From NCBI RefSeq assembly GCF_030811455.1, contig NZ_JAUSQU010000001.1:7254001-7318000 (forward strand): 64,000 nt of DNA. The letters run 5' to 3'. Shown here piece by piece: positions 8,621 through 16,267 of this stretch; position 1 is the first letter of the stretch; each line of letters begins with the position of its first letter. The position numbers were made by a program, and so were the translations under genes. Under the pieces are notes generated by a model, which did not search any database, had not been told where the DNA came from, and saw only the letters and a list, made by a program, of their open reading frames with translations. The DNA comes from Streptosporangium lutulentum (GTDB lineage Bacteria > Actinomycetota > Actinomycetes > Streptosporangiales > Streptosporangiaceae).

Positions 8621-10222
8621 TCAGAGGGCCTGCAGGCCGGGGACGCCGTTCAGCGCCACGAGACTGCCTCTGGTCGACACCGGGGCACCGACCTTGTCGA
8701 CGTAGGGGATCACCTTGAAGTCGCTCTGCCACCGGGCCCTCGTGATGTCGCAGGCGACGTAGCCACGCTGGTAGCTGGAGAACCTGATGTGCGGGTTGAC
8801 CGGGTCGGAGCCTCCGGCGGGCAGGCCGGTCGCGGCGTTGCCGTTGCCGCCGCTGCTGATCGAGGTGCCGACGAACTCGACGCCGACGGTCGGTGAGGCC
8901 GGGTCGTCGAAGTTCGCCTTGAGCTCCCCGGCGAAGTTGTTGTGGATGTCACCGGTGAGCACCACCGGATTGCTCACCTTCCGCTCGACCATGCCGGTGA
9001 GCACCCTGTCCTTGGCGGCCTTGTAGCCGTCCCACAGGTCCATGCTGAGCCGCTGGGCGGGCGCGGGATCGTAGTCGAGCTGGCACATGGCGATCTGCTG
9101 GGCGAGGACGTTCCACCGGGCGTCGGAGGCGCCGAGCCCCTTGAGCAGCCATTTCTCCTGCTCGGCGCCCAGCATCGTGCGGGCGGGGTCGAGCCTGTCC
9201 ACGCAGTCGTACTGCTGGCCGTCGCCGCACACCTGGTCGTCGCGGTACTGCCGGGTGTCGAGGACGTTGAACTCCGCGAGGTCGCCGAACGTGAAGCGGC
9301 GGTAGATCCGCACGTCCGGACCGCTCGCGGGCCGCTGCAGCCGCATCGGCATGTTCTCCCAGTAGGCCCGGAAGGCGTTCGCCCGGATGACGAGGTAGTC
9401 CTCGGGCGTGACCTCCCCGCCGGGGCCCGCGGACCCGGCCCAGTTGTCGAGCACCTCGTGGTCGTCCCAGGTGACGATCCACGGGGCGGAGTGGTGGGCG
9501 GCCTGCAGGTCGAGGTCGCTCTTGTAGAGGCCGTACTGGATCCGGTAGCGGTCGAGGGTGTCGCACTGCACCCTGAACTGGTCGGGCACCGGGGTGTTCC
9601 GGGTGCCGCCGCTCGCGACGATCCCGTACTCGTAGATGTAGTCGCCCAGGTGGAAGATCACGTCGGCGTTCTCGTTCGCGAGGTGGCGGTAGGCGGTGTA
9701 GAACCCGTCCTGCCACGAGGCGCACGAGGCGAACGCCATCCGGAGGTGCTCGGGACTGCTCCGGACCGCCGGCGCGGTCTTGGTCCTGCCGACCGGGCTG
9801 ATCTCACCGCCGGTGCGGAACCGGTAGAAGTACTCCCGGCCCGGCTTGAGGCCGCGCACGTCCACGTGGACCGAGTGGCCGTACTCGGGGGTGGCCCACG
9901 CGCTGCCGTGCTTGGCCCGCCGGGCGAACGCCGGGTCCTCGGCGACCTCCCAGTCGACCTTGACCCGCCCGTACGGCATGCCGCCCAGGGGTTCGAGCGG
10001 CCGCACGGCGAGCCGGGTCCAGAGGATCACGCTGTCGGGCAGGGGGTCGCCGGAGGCGACACCGAGTTGGAAGGGGTAGCCGTCCCGGCCGCGGGACCGT
10101 GCGGTCCAGGGATCGGCGAGGTTGGTGGTGAAGGCCAGTGCCATCGCGGCACCGGTGAAACCGAGGAAGGTACGGCGTGAGGGATCGCCGAGTACACGAG
10201 CGAGCCGCTGTCCGTCGTCCAT
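8621..10222 (-). CDS. phoD: PhoD-type secreted alkaline phosphatase/phosphodiesterase
   Basis: A 533-residue PhoD-family metallophosphoesterase. A Tat signal (SRRTFLGF, RR at residues 16-17) is followed by the PhoD N-terminal domain (QLGVASGDPLPDSVILWTRL) and the metal-binding core: SCASWQDG, HLGDYIYEYG, TWDDHEVLDNWAG and VVLTGDIHNNF. Family members use Fe/Ca to cleave phosphodiesters and monoesters outside the cell. GGGAG lies five bases before the ATG. The operon partner is the discoidin protein. An AT-rich promoter region lies at 10260-10314. No PHO box could be confirmed. Confidence 0.9.
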   Translation of the reverse strand: MDDGQRLARVLGDPSRRTFLGFTGAAMALAFTTNLADPWTARSRGRDGYPFQLGVASGDPLPDSVILWTRLAVRPLEPLGGMPYGRVKVDWEVAEDPAFARRAKHGSAWATPEYGHSVHVDVRGLKPGREYFYRFRTGGEISPVGRTKTAPAVRSSPEHLRMAFASCASWQDGFYTAYRHLANENADVIFHLGDYIYEYGIVASGGTRNTPVPDQFRVQCDTLDRYRIQYGLYKSDLDLQAAHHSAPWIVTWDDHEVLDNWAGSAGPGGEVTPEDYLVIRANAFRAYWENMPMRLQRPASGPDVRIYRRFTFGDLAEFNVLDTRQYRDDQVCGDGQQYDCVDRLDPARTMLGAEQEKWLLKGLGASDARWNVLAQQIAMCQLDYDPAPAQRLSMDLWDGYKAAKDRVLTGMVERKVSNPVVLTGDIHNNFAGELKANFDDPASPTVGVEFVGTSISSGGNGNAATGLPAGGSDPVNPHIRFSSYQRGYVACDITRARWQSDFKVIPYVDKVGAPVSTRGSLVALNGVPGLQAL

Positions 10223-10314
10223 GGTTCTCCCAGGGGGTCGGGGGAAGGAGATCCGCTGCAGCCCACACTTTTTAGCAATTAAATTGAGTTTTTAACAAGA
10301 CCTAACTTTAGATT

Positions 10315-11721
10315 TCACAGTGAACTTCTCAGGTTCCGTACGTCGTCGAGGTAGCGCCGGTAGTGCTCCTCCAGGTCGTGACGGGGCTCGTACCAGCGCG
10401 TACCCGCCGTCCAGGCGGCCTCGTCCACGGCGAGGCCGAACCGGCGGGCCGCCGCCAGCGCCGCGCCCCTGGCGCCCACCTCCGGTCCCCGGGCCAGCCG
10501 GAGCGGGCGGCCCAGCGCGTCCGCGAAGATCTGCAGCCAGTCCTCGGAGCCCGTGCCTCCGCCGCAGACGGCCACCTCCCCGGTCAGCCCCGCCGCCTCG
10601 AAGCAGTGCCTCGCCGCGAAGGCCAGCCCCTCGCAGCCGGCGCGGACGACGTCGGCCTTGGTCACGGCCAGTTCCAGCCCGTCGAGCCGGCCCCTCGCAG
10701 CCGGCTCGACGAACGGCGCCCGCTCTCCCGACGGGGAGAGGTAGGGCAGGAAGCGCACGCCGCGCGCCCCGGGCGGGCTCTGCCCGAGGAGCGCGCCGAG
10801 CTCGTCGTGCCGGGCCCCGACCAGGCCGAGCAACCAGTCGAGCGCCGCCGTGCCGGTCATGGCGGGCATCGCGCGCAGCCAGCCGTCCGGCAGGCAGAGG
10901 GTCTGGCCGGCGGGTTCTCCGCCCAGGTCCAGGTGGTCGGTGACGACCTCGCAGGCGAGCGTGGTCCCGATGATCAACAGGCCGTCGCCGGGCCGGGTGA
11001 CGCCCGCCCCCGCGGCGCAGGCGGGCAGGTCGTACGGCCCGGCGGAGAGCGGGACGCCGCCGAGGGCGCCCCCCAGGATCTCCCCCGCGGGGAGTTCGGC
11101 GGAGACGGGCGGGAGCAGCCCCTGACGATGCTCCAGACCGCACAGGCGGAGAAGGTCCGCGTCGCGGGTCCTCGTCCGCGGATCGGTGAACAGGTTGGAG
11201 GCGTCCGACAGGTCCGTGGCGCGCACGCCGGTGAGCCGCTGCATGATCATGTCCTTGCAGCGGGCGGCGGTGGCCGCCCGGTCCAGCGTCTCGGGGCTGC
11301 CGCGGTCGAGGTGGGCGAGCAGGGGGGCGCCCGCGCCGGGGAAGGCGGCGTTTCCGGTGCGCCGGAACAGCTCCTCGAACGTGCCGTCGCGCATCCACCC
11401 GTCGACCAGCGGGGTGGCGCGGCCGTCCAGCCAGGACAGGGCCGGACCCGCGGGCCGTCCCTGCTCGTCGAGCAGCCAGAGCCCGTCTCCCTGGCCGGTG
11501 AGCCCGGCGGCCCGGACCTCGTCCGCCCGCACGCCTCCGGCCACGAGCCGGTCGAGGACCTCCTCGACGGCCGCGACCACCGTCTCCGCGTCCTGCTCGA
11601 CCTGGCCGGGCCCCGGATGGGCGAGCGCCAGCGACCGCGACTCGACCGCCACCACCTCGCCGTCCGGCGCGAACGCCACCGCCTTGACCCCGGACGTCCC
11701 GGCGTCGACTCCGACGATCAT
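10315..11721 (-). CDS. FGGY-family carbohydrate (ketose/polyol) kinase
   Basis: A 468-residue sugar kinase with the N-terminal ATPase motif GVDAGTSGVKAVAF, the catalytic-loop region GLTGQGDGLWLLD, WLDGRA, the PYLSPSGERAPF segment and a C-terminal AVCGGGTGSEDW phosphate-binding turn. The GDGLWLLD...LSWLDGRA pattern is more like erythritol/L-xylulose-type FGGY kinases than glycerol kinase, but the substrate is not certain. AGGAG precedes the ATG by six bases. It lies downstream of the hydroxyacid dehydrogenase and DeoR genes in the rhamnoside locus, where it would phosphorylate a catabolic intermediate. Confidence 0.85.
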   Translation of the reverse strand: MIVGVDAGTSGVKAVAFAPDGEVVAVESRSLALAHPGPGQVEQDAETVVAAVEEVLDRLVAGGVRADEVRAAGLTGQGDGLWLLDEQGRPAGPALSWLDGRATPLVDGWMRDGTFEELFRRTGNAAFPGAGAPLLAHLDRGSPETLDRAATAARCKDMIMQRLTGVRATDLSDASNLFTDPRTRTRDADLLRLCGLEHRQGLLPPVSAELPAGEILGGALGGVPLSAGPYDLPACAAGAGVTRPGDGLLIIGTTLACEVVTDHLDLGGEPAGQTLCLPDGWLRAMPAMTGTAALDWLLGLVGARHDELGALLGQSPPGARGVRFLPYLSPSGERAPFVEPAARGRLDGLELAVTKADVVRAGCEGLAFAARHCFEAAGLTGEVAVCGGGTGSEDWLQIFADALGRPLRLARGPEVGARGAALAAARRFGLAVDEAAWTAGTRWYEPRHDLEEHYRRYLDDVRNLRSSL

Positions 11722-11952
11722 CTCCAGCTCCTGCTCATAGGGGACTGCCGAACCATGGGGAACCTTGTGGGGCCGCCGCCCCGAGGCAGCCCCCGGGGGA
11801 TTTCCGGATCAAGGGCGGCTCCCGGGAAACCGCCACGGGGAGGACGACTCATCGACGACCGCCTCGCACCGAGGACGACCCGTGGAGGCCGCCGCACCGG
11901 GGACACCCCGTGGAAAACGGTCGCATCACGACGGCCGGGGGAAGAGGAGCGG

Positions 11953-12993
11953 TCAGCCGGTGAGAGCGGGGGCGGCGACCGCGTAGGCGAGGGGCTCGTC
12001 GCGGCACCAGCGGGCGACCTCCTCGACCGCCATCCGGATCGCGCGGTCGGCGGTCTGCCGGGTGGCCCCCGCCAGGTGCGGGATGAGGAGGGTGTTGGGC
12101 GCGGACCTCAGCGGGTGGGACGCGGGCAGCGGCTCCGGCTCGTAGACGTCCAGGCCGGCCCCGCCCAGGTGTCCCGACTCCAGGGCCGCCGTGAGCGCGT
12201 CCGTGTCCACGAGGGCGCCCCGCGCGGTGTTGATCAGGACCGCGCCGCGAGGCATCAGGGCCAGCTCGGCGGCCCCGATCAGGCCGTTCGTCTCGGCGGT
12301 GAGGCGGGCGTGCAGGCTCACCACCCGGGAGCGCGCGAGCAGCTCGGGCAGCTCCACCGGGGTCACGCCCTCCGGCAGCGAGCCGGCGAACGGGTCGGCC
12401 ACGAGGACGCGGGCGCCGAGCGCCTGGAAGGCGGCGGCGACCCGGCGGCCGATGGCGCCGAACCCGACGATGCCCACCTCGGAGCCGTCGAGCTCCCCGC
12501 CGCAGGCGTCGTACGCGTAGAGGTCGGAGCGCCACTGTCCCTCGCGCATCGTGGCGTGCACCTCGCTGAGGCGGCGCAGCACGCCCAGGGTCAGCGCCAC
12601 CGCCAGCTCCGCCGCGGCGGGGGCGTTGCGCCCCGGGGTGGAGCACACCGTCACCCCTCGCGCGGCGGCCTCGGCGAGGTTCACGTTGACGGGCCCGCCC
12701 CGGGTGACCACGAGGAGCTTCAGCGCGGGGGCGTTCGACAGGACCCGGGAGGTGAACGGCGCCATCTGGGTGATCGCGACCTCGACGTCCTGGAGCGCGG
12801 CGATCAGCTCGTCCTCGTCTCCGGACGCCTCGTGCACCTCGGCGATCGGGCCGAACGGCCGCATCGGCCACGGCCCGGTCAGGGACGTCACCGCGACGCG
12901 CTCGCCCAGCTCGGCGTGGAGTCCTTCGGCGACGGCGGCGGGCCGGACGAAATGATCTCCGGCGACGAGCACGTTCACGACATCTCTCAGCAT
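11953..12993 (-). CDS. D-2-hydroxyacid dehydrogenase, NAD-dependent
   Basis: A 346-residue member of the D-isomer-specific 2-hydroxyacid dehydrogenase family (phosphoglycerate dehydrogenase-like). The Rossmann core GIVGFGAIGRRVAAAFQ is followed by NTARGALVD (catalytic Arg region), DVYEPEPLP (Glu) and LIPHLAGAT (His). The ATG at 12993 starts the family fold. Ribosome-binding signals are weak. A 17-base palindrome sits 33 bases upstream. Beside two FGGY kinases it may oxidise or reduce a sugar-acid intermediate, which is inferred from neighbourhood only. Confidence 0.88.
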   Translation of the reverse strand: MLRDVVNVLVAGDHFVRPAAVAEGLHAELGERVAVTSLTGPWPMRPFGPIAEVHEASGDEDELIAALQDVEVAITQMAPFTSRVLSNAPALKLLVVTRGGPVNVNLAEAAARGVTVCSTPGRNAPAAAELAVALTLGVLRRLSEVHATMREGQWRSDLYAYDACGGELDGSEVGIVGFGAIGRRVAAAFQALGARVLVADPFAGSLPEGVTPVELPELLARSRVVSLHARLTAETNGLIGAAELALMPRGAVLINTARGALVDTDALTAALESGHLGGAGLDVYEPEPLPASHPLRSAPNTLLIPHLAGATRQTADRAIRMAVEEVARWCRDEPLAYAVAAPALTG

Positions 12994-13025
12994 GACCTGA
13001 AACGCTACCGCAACGTTGTGAAAGT

Positions 13026-13042
13026 TAACATAGAAGATGTTA
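13026..13042. promoter_or_regulatory. Palindromic candidate operator of the dehydrogenase operon
   Basis: TAACAT-5-ATGTTA is a perfect inverted repeat in an AT-rich pocket of otherwise GC-rich DNA, 33 bases upstream of the dehydrogenase ATG. Related TTAACA and TTAGAT elements occur in the promoter regions at 10292-10313 and 16234-16245. The DeoR regulator encoded next door is the obvious candidate ligand. Confidence 0.45.
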
Positions 13043-13235
13043 GATCTCTCATCAGAATGACCCGGACCGGGCCTTCCACCCCGTCGCCCTCGACCCCGGG
13101 ACGACAGAAGTCCGCAGCTCGGCGCCCCGCCACCGGCACGGCAAAAGCCGGGGATCGGCGCTCCCGGTACCGCCCCCGGCACGACGAAGGCCGGGGATCG
13201 GCGGTCGCGGCGCCGGTACGACGAAGGCGTGGCCT

Positions 13236-14021
13236 CTAGAGCTCGGCGACCTCGACGTTGCGGTGTTTGTCCCGTAGACGCTGGACGGCCTCCGCCGGGG
13301 CCCGCGAGTCGACGACGATGAGGTCGAAGTCGTCGAGCGGGGCCACCCGGTGCAGCGCCACCCTGTCGAGTTTGGAGTGGTCGATGGCCAGGATGCGGCG
13401 GGACGCGGAGCGGAGCATCGCCCTCTTGACCAGAACGATCTCCTGCTCCTGGTGGAAGGCGTAGCGGTCGGAGATCGCGGAGGTGGAGACGATCACCACG
13501 TCGGTGCTCATCGCCTCGACGGCGTCCACGCAGGCGACGCCGAGGAAGGAGTCGTGCGTGGGGTGGTACTCCCCGCCGAGCGCCATCAACCGGATGCCGG
13601 GCGCCGCCGCGAGCAGCTTGATCGCCTCCAGGAAGTTCGTGACCACGGTGAGCGGGGTGACGTCACCGAGGTGCCTGGCCACCGCGAGCGCGGTCGTGGA
13701 GTCGTCGAGCATGATCGAGCTGCCGGGCTCGACGAGCTGGGCGACGTGCCGCGCGATCGCCTCCTTCTCCTCCTGGTTGGCGGTGAGCCGGTAGACGATG
13801 TTGCTCTCGAAGACGTTGGAGGCCTGGGCGGTCGCCCCTCCCCGGAACTTCCGGACCATCCCCTGGCGTTCGAGCTCGTCCAGGTCGCGGTGGACCGTCA
13901 TCACACTGACCGCGAAGGCCTCGGCGAGTTCGGTGACCGAGGCCGAGCCCTGGCGCATGACATGCTCGGCCATCGCCTGGCGACGGGAGGCGCCGCCGGC
14001 CGTGTGCTGACGCGAATTCAC
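13236..14021 (-). CDS. DeoR/GlpR-family transcriptional regulator
   Basis: A 261-residue regulator with an N-terminal DeoR helix-turn-helix (SVTELAEAFAVSVMTVHRDL, DELERQGMVRKFRGGA) and the DeoR sugar-phosphate sensor domain (MLDDSTTALAVARHL, VVTNFLEAIKLL, LALGGEYHPTHDSFLG-like, IDHSKLDR). The GTG at 14021 is preferred because GGAG lies eight bases before it, and an ATG 11 codons upstream has none. It follows the phosphatase and kinase genes in the same direction. It is likely the repressor of the surrounding sugar locus, with a phosphorylated sugar as inducer. Confidence 0.88.
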   Translation of the reverse strand: MNSRQHTAGGASRRQAMAEHVMRQGSASVTELAEAFAVSVMTVHRDLDELERQGMVRKFRGGATAQASNVFESNIVYRLTANQEEKEAIARHVAQLVEPGSSIMLDDSTTALAVARHLGDVTPLTVVTNFLEAIKLLAAAPGIRLMALGGEYHPTHDSFLGVACVDAVEAMSTDVVIVSTSAISDRYAFHQEQEIVLVKRAMLRSASRRILAIDHSKLDRVALHRVAPLDDFDLIVVDSRAPAEAVQRLRDKHRNVEVAEL

Positions 14022-14061
14022 CTGGCGTGCTCCAAGACGTGGTTGATCGCGCATCGTAGCG

Positions 14062-14646
14062 CTATTGGATCGGGGAGTTGAAGCGCCGCAGCGCCGGACC
14101 TCCCGGGCCGAAGACCAACTCGGTCACCGAACCGTGCTCGATGAGCGGCAGCCGCCTGCGGTAGTCGGCCAGCGGGACGCCCAGGAGCCCGCACAGGGCC
14201 AGGCGCAGGATCGTGTTGTGCGCGACCACGAGGACCCGCCCGCCCGAGGCGAGTTCTCGCAGGCACTCGGTGACCCGCTCCACGGCCAGGACCGGATCCT
14301 CCCCGCCGGGCAGGAAGTCCGTGACGGGGTCGGCCTCGAAGCGCCGTACGGTGTCGGGGTCCAGCTCGGTGCGGCGAAGCCCCTCGGCGACGCCGAAGTC
14401 CAGCTCGCGCAGGCGGGGATCGGTCCGCACCTGCAGCTTCGCGGCGTGGGCCGCGCCGGTGGCGGTGTCGCGGGCGCGCACCAGGGGCGAGGACACCACA
14501 CCGGTCAGCCTGGCCCCCCGCGCCCACCTCGCGAGCAGCCGGGCCTGCCCCTGCCCCACCTCGTCGAGGGGGATGTCGCTGACGCCCGCGTAGCGTCCCT
14601 GGACGCTCCACTCGGTACGGCCGTGCCGGGCAAGAAAGATCGTCAT
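14062..14646 (-). CDS. Histidine phosphatase family protein
   Basis: A 194-residue phosphoglycerate-mutase-fold phosphatase with the phosphohistidine motif FLARHGRTEW, the second-half SPLVRARDTA arginine motif, the acid in LRELDFGVAEG and the second histidine in VLVVAHNTILR. Its ATG overlaps the kinase stop (ATGA), so it is translationally coupled to the FGGY kinase. It probably dephosphorylates a sugar-phosphate intermediate of the same pathway. The exact substrate is unknown. Confidence 0.9.
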   Translation of the reverse strand: MTIFLARHGRTEWSVQGRYAGVSDIPLDEVGQGQARLLARWARGARLTGVVSSPLVRARDTATGAAHAAKLQVRTDPRLRELDFGVAEGLRRTELDPDTVRRFEADPVTDFLPGGEDPVLAVERVTECLRELASGGRVLVVAHNTILRLALCGLLGVPLADYRRRLPLIEHGSVTELVFGPGGPALRRFNSPIQ

Positions 14647-16133
14647 GACGCGACCGCCTTCGCTGCGAGTTCGGTGGTGAGGTAGTCCCGCTCGACGAGC
14701 GCGTCGACGAGCAGGCGGAAGCTGTGCTCGAACCGCTCCACGCGGTCCGGGCGGGGGTCGATCAGCTCGCCGCGGGGGACCATCTCCCGGGCGGTCTCGT
14801 CCAGCGAGCGCCCGGACGAGGCGGCGAGCACGGCCATGCCGACGGACGCCTCGGGGTGGAGGGGGATCCTGACCGGCCCGCCCAGGACATCGGCGCGGAG
14901 CTGGGACCAGTAGCGGCTGCGCGTGGCTCCGCCGACCAGCGCGAGGGGCTCGGAGACGGGGGCGCCGAGCAGGGCGAGGGCGGCCACCCCCAGCCGCTCC
15001 CCGTACGCGACGCCCTGGAGCAGCGCCGCGTAGTGCTCGGCCTCCGACCCGATCTCGCCGACCACGACCTGCTCGGCGTCCGGCCGGTAGAAGGGGAAGC
15101 GCTCGCCGCGGGCGGTGAGCGGGTAGACGACGGCCCCCGCGGGTTCGTACCTCGCGGCGGCCTCGTCGAGGGCGGCCAGGTCGCGGCCGGGGAACACCGA
15201 GGCCAGCACGCCGGCGCCGACGTTCGACGCGCCGCCGGGCAGCCAGCCGCCGTCGGGATGGCGGTGGCTGTAGACGGCGCCGTTCGGGTCGCGCAGGAGT
15301 TTCTCGCTCACGCCCTTGAGCACCAGCGTGGTGCCCAGCACGGACACCCCGCTGCCGGGCGTCAGCGCGCCGGCGGCGATCTGGCCCGCGCAGCCGTCGG
15401 TCATGCCCGCGACGATCCCGCACCCCTCGGGAAGCCCGGTGAGGGCCGCGGCCTCCGCCCCCACCTCGCCGATCGGGCCACCCGGCCGCACGACGGGGCC
15501 GAACAGCTCGGAGGGCAAACCCAGCCTGGACATCACCTCCAGCGGCCAGCGCTCTCCGAGCGAGTCGTAGCCGCTCTTCAGCGCGTGGCTGGAGTCGGTC
15601 GCGGTCAGCTCGCCCGCCAGTCGCGCGGTCACGAAGTCGGCGGAGTGCAGCAGGCGCGCGCCGTCGGGCAACCCGCCGTTCTCGGCGAGCCAGAGCAGCT
15701 TGGGCAGTGCCCACGACGCCTGGATCCGCACGTTCAGATCGTCCCAGAGCTCACGCCCCGCGGCGGTCACCCGCTCCACGTAGGGGCGGCCCCGGTCGTC
15801 GTCGTACATGAGGGCGGGCGAGACGGGCCTGGCCGCGGCGTCGGCGAGCACGATCGTGCCGGAGGTGCTGCACACCGCGAGCGCTCGGATCCGCCCGGGG
15901 GCGAGGCCCGCCGTGGCCTGCCGGCACGCCGCGACCGCGGCCCGCCACCAGTCTTCGGGGTTCTGCTCATGCCCGCGTCCCTCGCCGCGAAGGCTGTCCA
16001 GCGGGGCGGACCCCGCCGCCAGCGGCGTGCCCCGGCCGTCGACGACGGTCACCCGCACTCCCTGGGTGCCGATGTCCATCCCGGCCCACGCGGGATCACC
16101 TGTGAAGTTCTCAGAACCCATGCGCCCTCTCAT
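14643..16133 (-). CDS. FGGY-family carbohydrate kinase (second copy)
   Basis: A 496-residue FGGY kinase distinct from the one at 10315: GMDIGTQGVRVTVVD, EQNPEDWWRAAVAAC, SGTIVLAD, MTDGCAGQIAAG, PLTARGERFPFYRP and ALVGGATRSRYWSQL. Family members phosphorylate ketoses such as xylulose, ribulose or rhamnulose. In a locus with two rhamnosidases, rhamnulose or a related ketose is plausible but unproven. GAGG precedes the ATG at 16133, and a second ATG at 16121 is also possible. First gene of a kinase-phosphatase-DeoR operon, divergent from the GH78 operon. Confidence 0.87.
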   Translation of the reverse strand: MRGRMGSENFTGDPAWAGMDIGTQGVRVTVVDGRGTPLAAGSAPLDSLRGEGRGHEQNPEDWWRAAVAACRQATAGLAPGRIRALAVCSTSGTIVLADAAARPVSPALMYDDDRGRPYVERVTAAGRELWDDLNVRIQASWALPKLLWLAENGGLPDGARLLHSADFVTARLAGELTATDSSHALKSGYDSLGERWPLEVMSRLGLPSELFGPVVRPGGPIGEVGAEAAALTGLPEGCGIVAGMTDGCAGQIAAGALTPGSGVSVLGTTLVLKGVSEKLLRDPNGAVYSHRHPDGGWLPGGASNVGAGVLASVFPGRDLAALDEAAARYEPAGAVVYPLTARGERFPFYRPDAEQVVVGEIGSEAEHYAALLQGVAYGERLGVAALALLGAPVSEPLALVGGATRSRYWSQLRADVLGGPVRIPLHPEASVGMAVLAASSGRSLDETAREMVPRGELIDPRPDRVERFEHSFRLLVDALVERDYLTTELAAKAVAS

Positions 16134-16232
16134 GCCCCAACCTCGGCGGAATCCCGCACCGGACCGCTCTTGACACTCAGATCTGGTGGCTCATAGTCTC
16201 CACCCATCAATCACAAAATCACACCATAAGTC

Positions 16233-16245
16233 GTTAGATTTAACA
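16233..16245. promoter_or_regulatory. Inverted repeat in the divergent kinase/GH78 promoter
   Basis: GTTA-GATT-TAAC lies in the 134-base AT-rich spacer between the divergent kinase and rhamnosidase operons, about 23 bases before the GH78 start. It shares TTAGAT and TTAACA with the elements at 13025-13045 and 10292-10313 and may be a DeoR site. Confidence 0.4.
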
Positions 16246-16267
16246 AAGAGATAGCAGGGAGGTGCGC

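Noticed and set aside
10363-13239. 958-codon plus-strand open frame opposite the kinase and dehydrogenase
   Set aside because: Antisense shadow; no domain, and the opposite strand encodes well-recognised enzymes.
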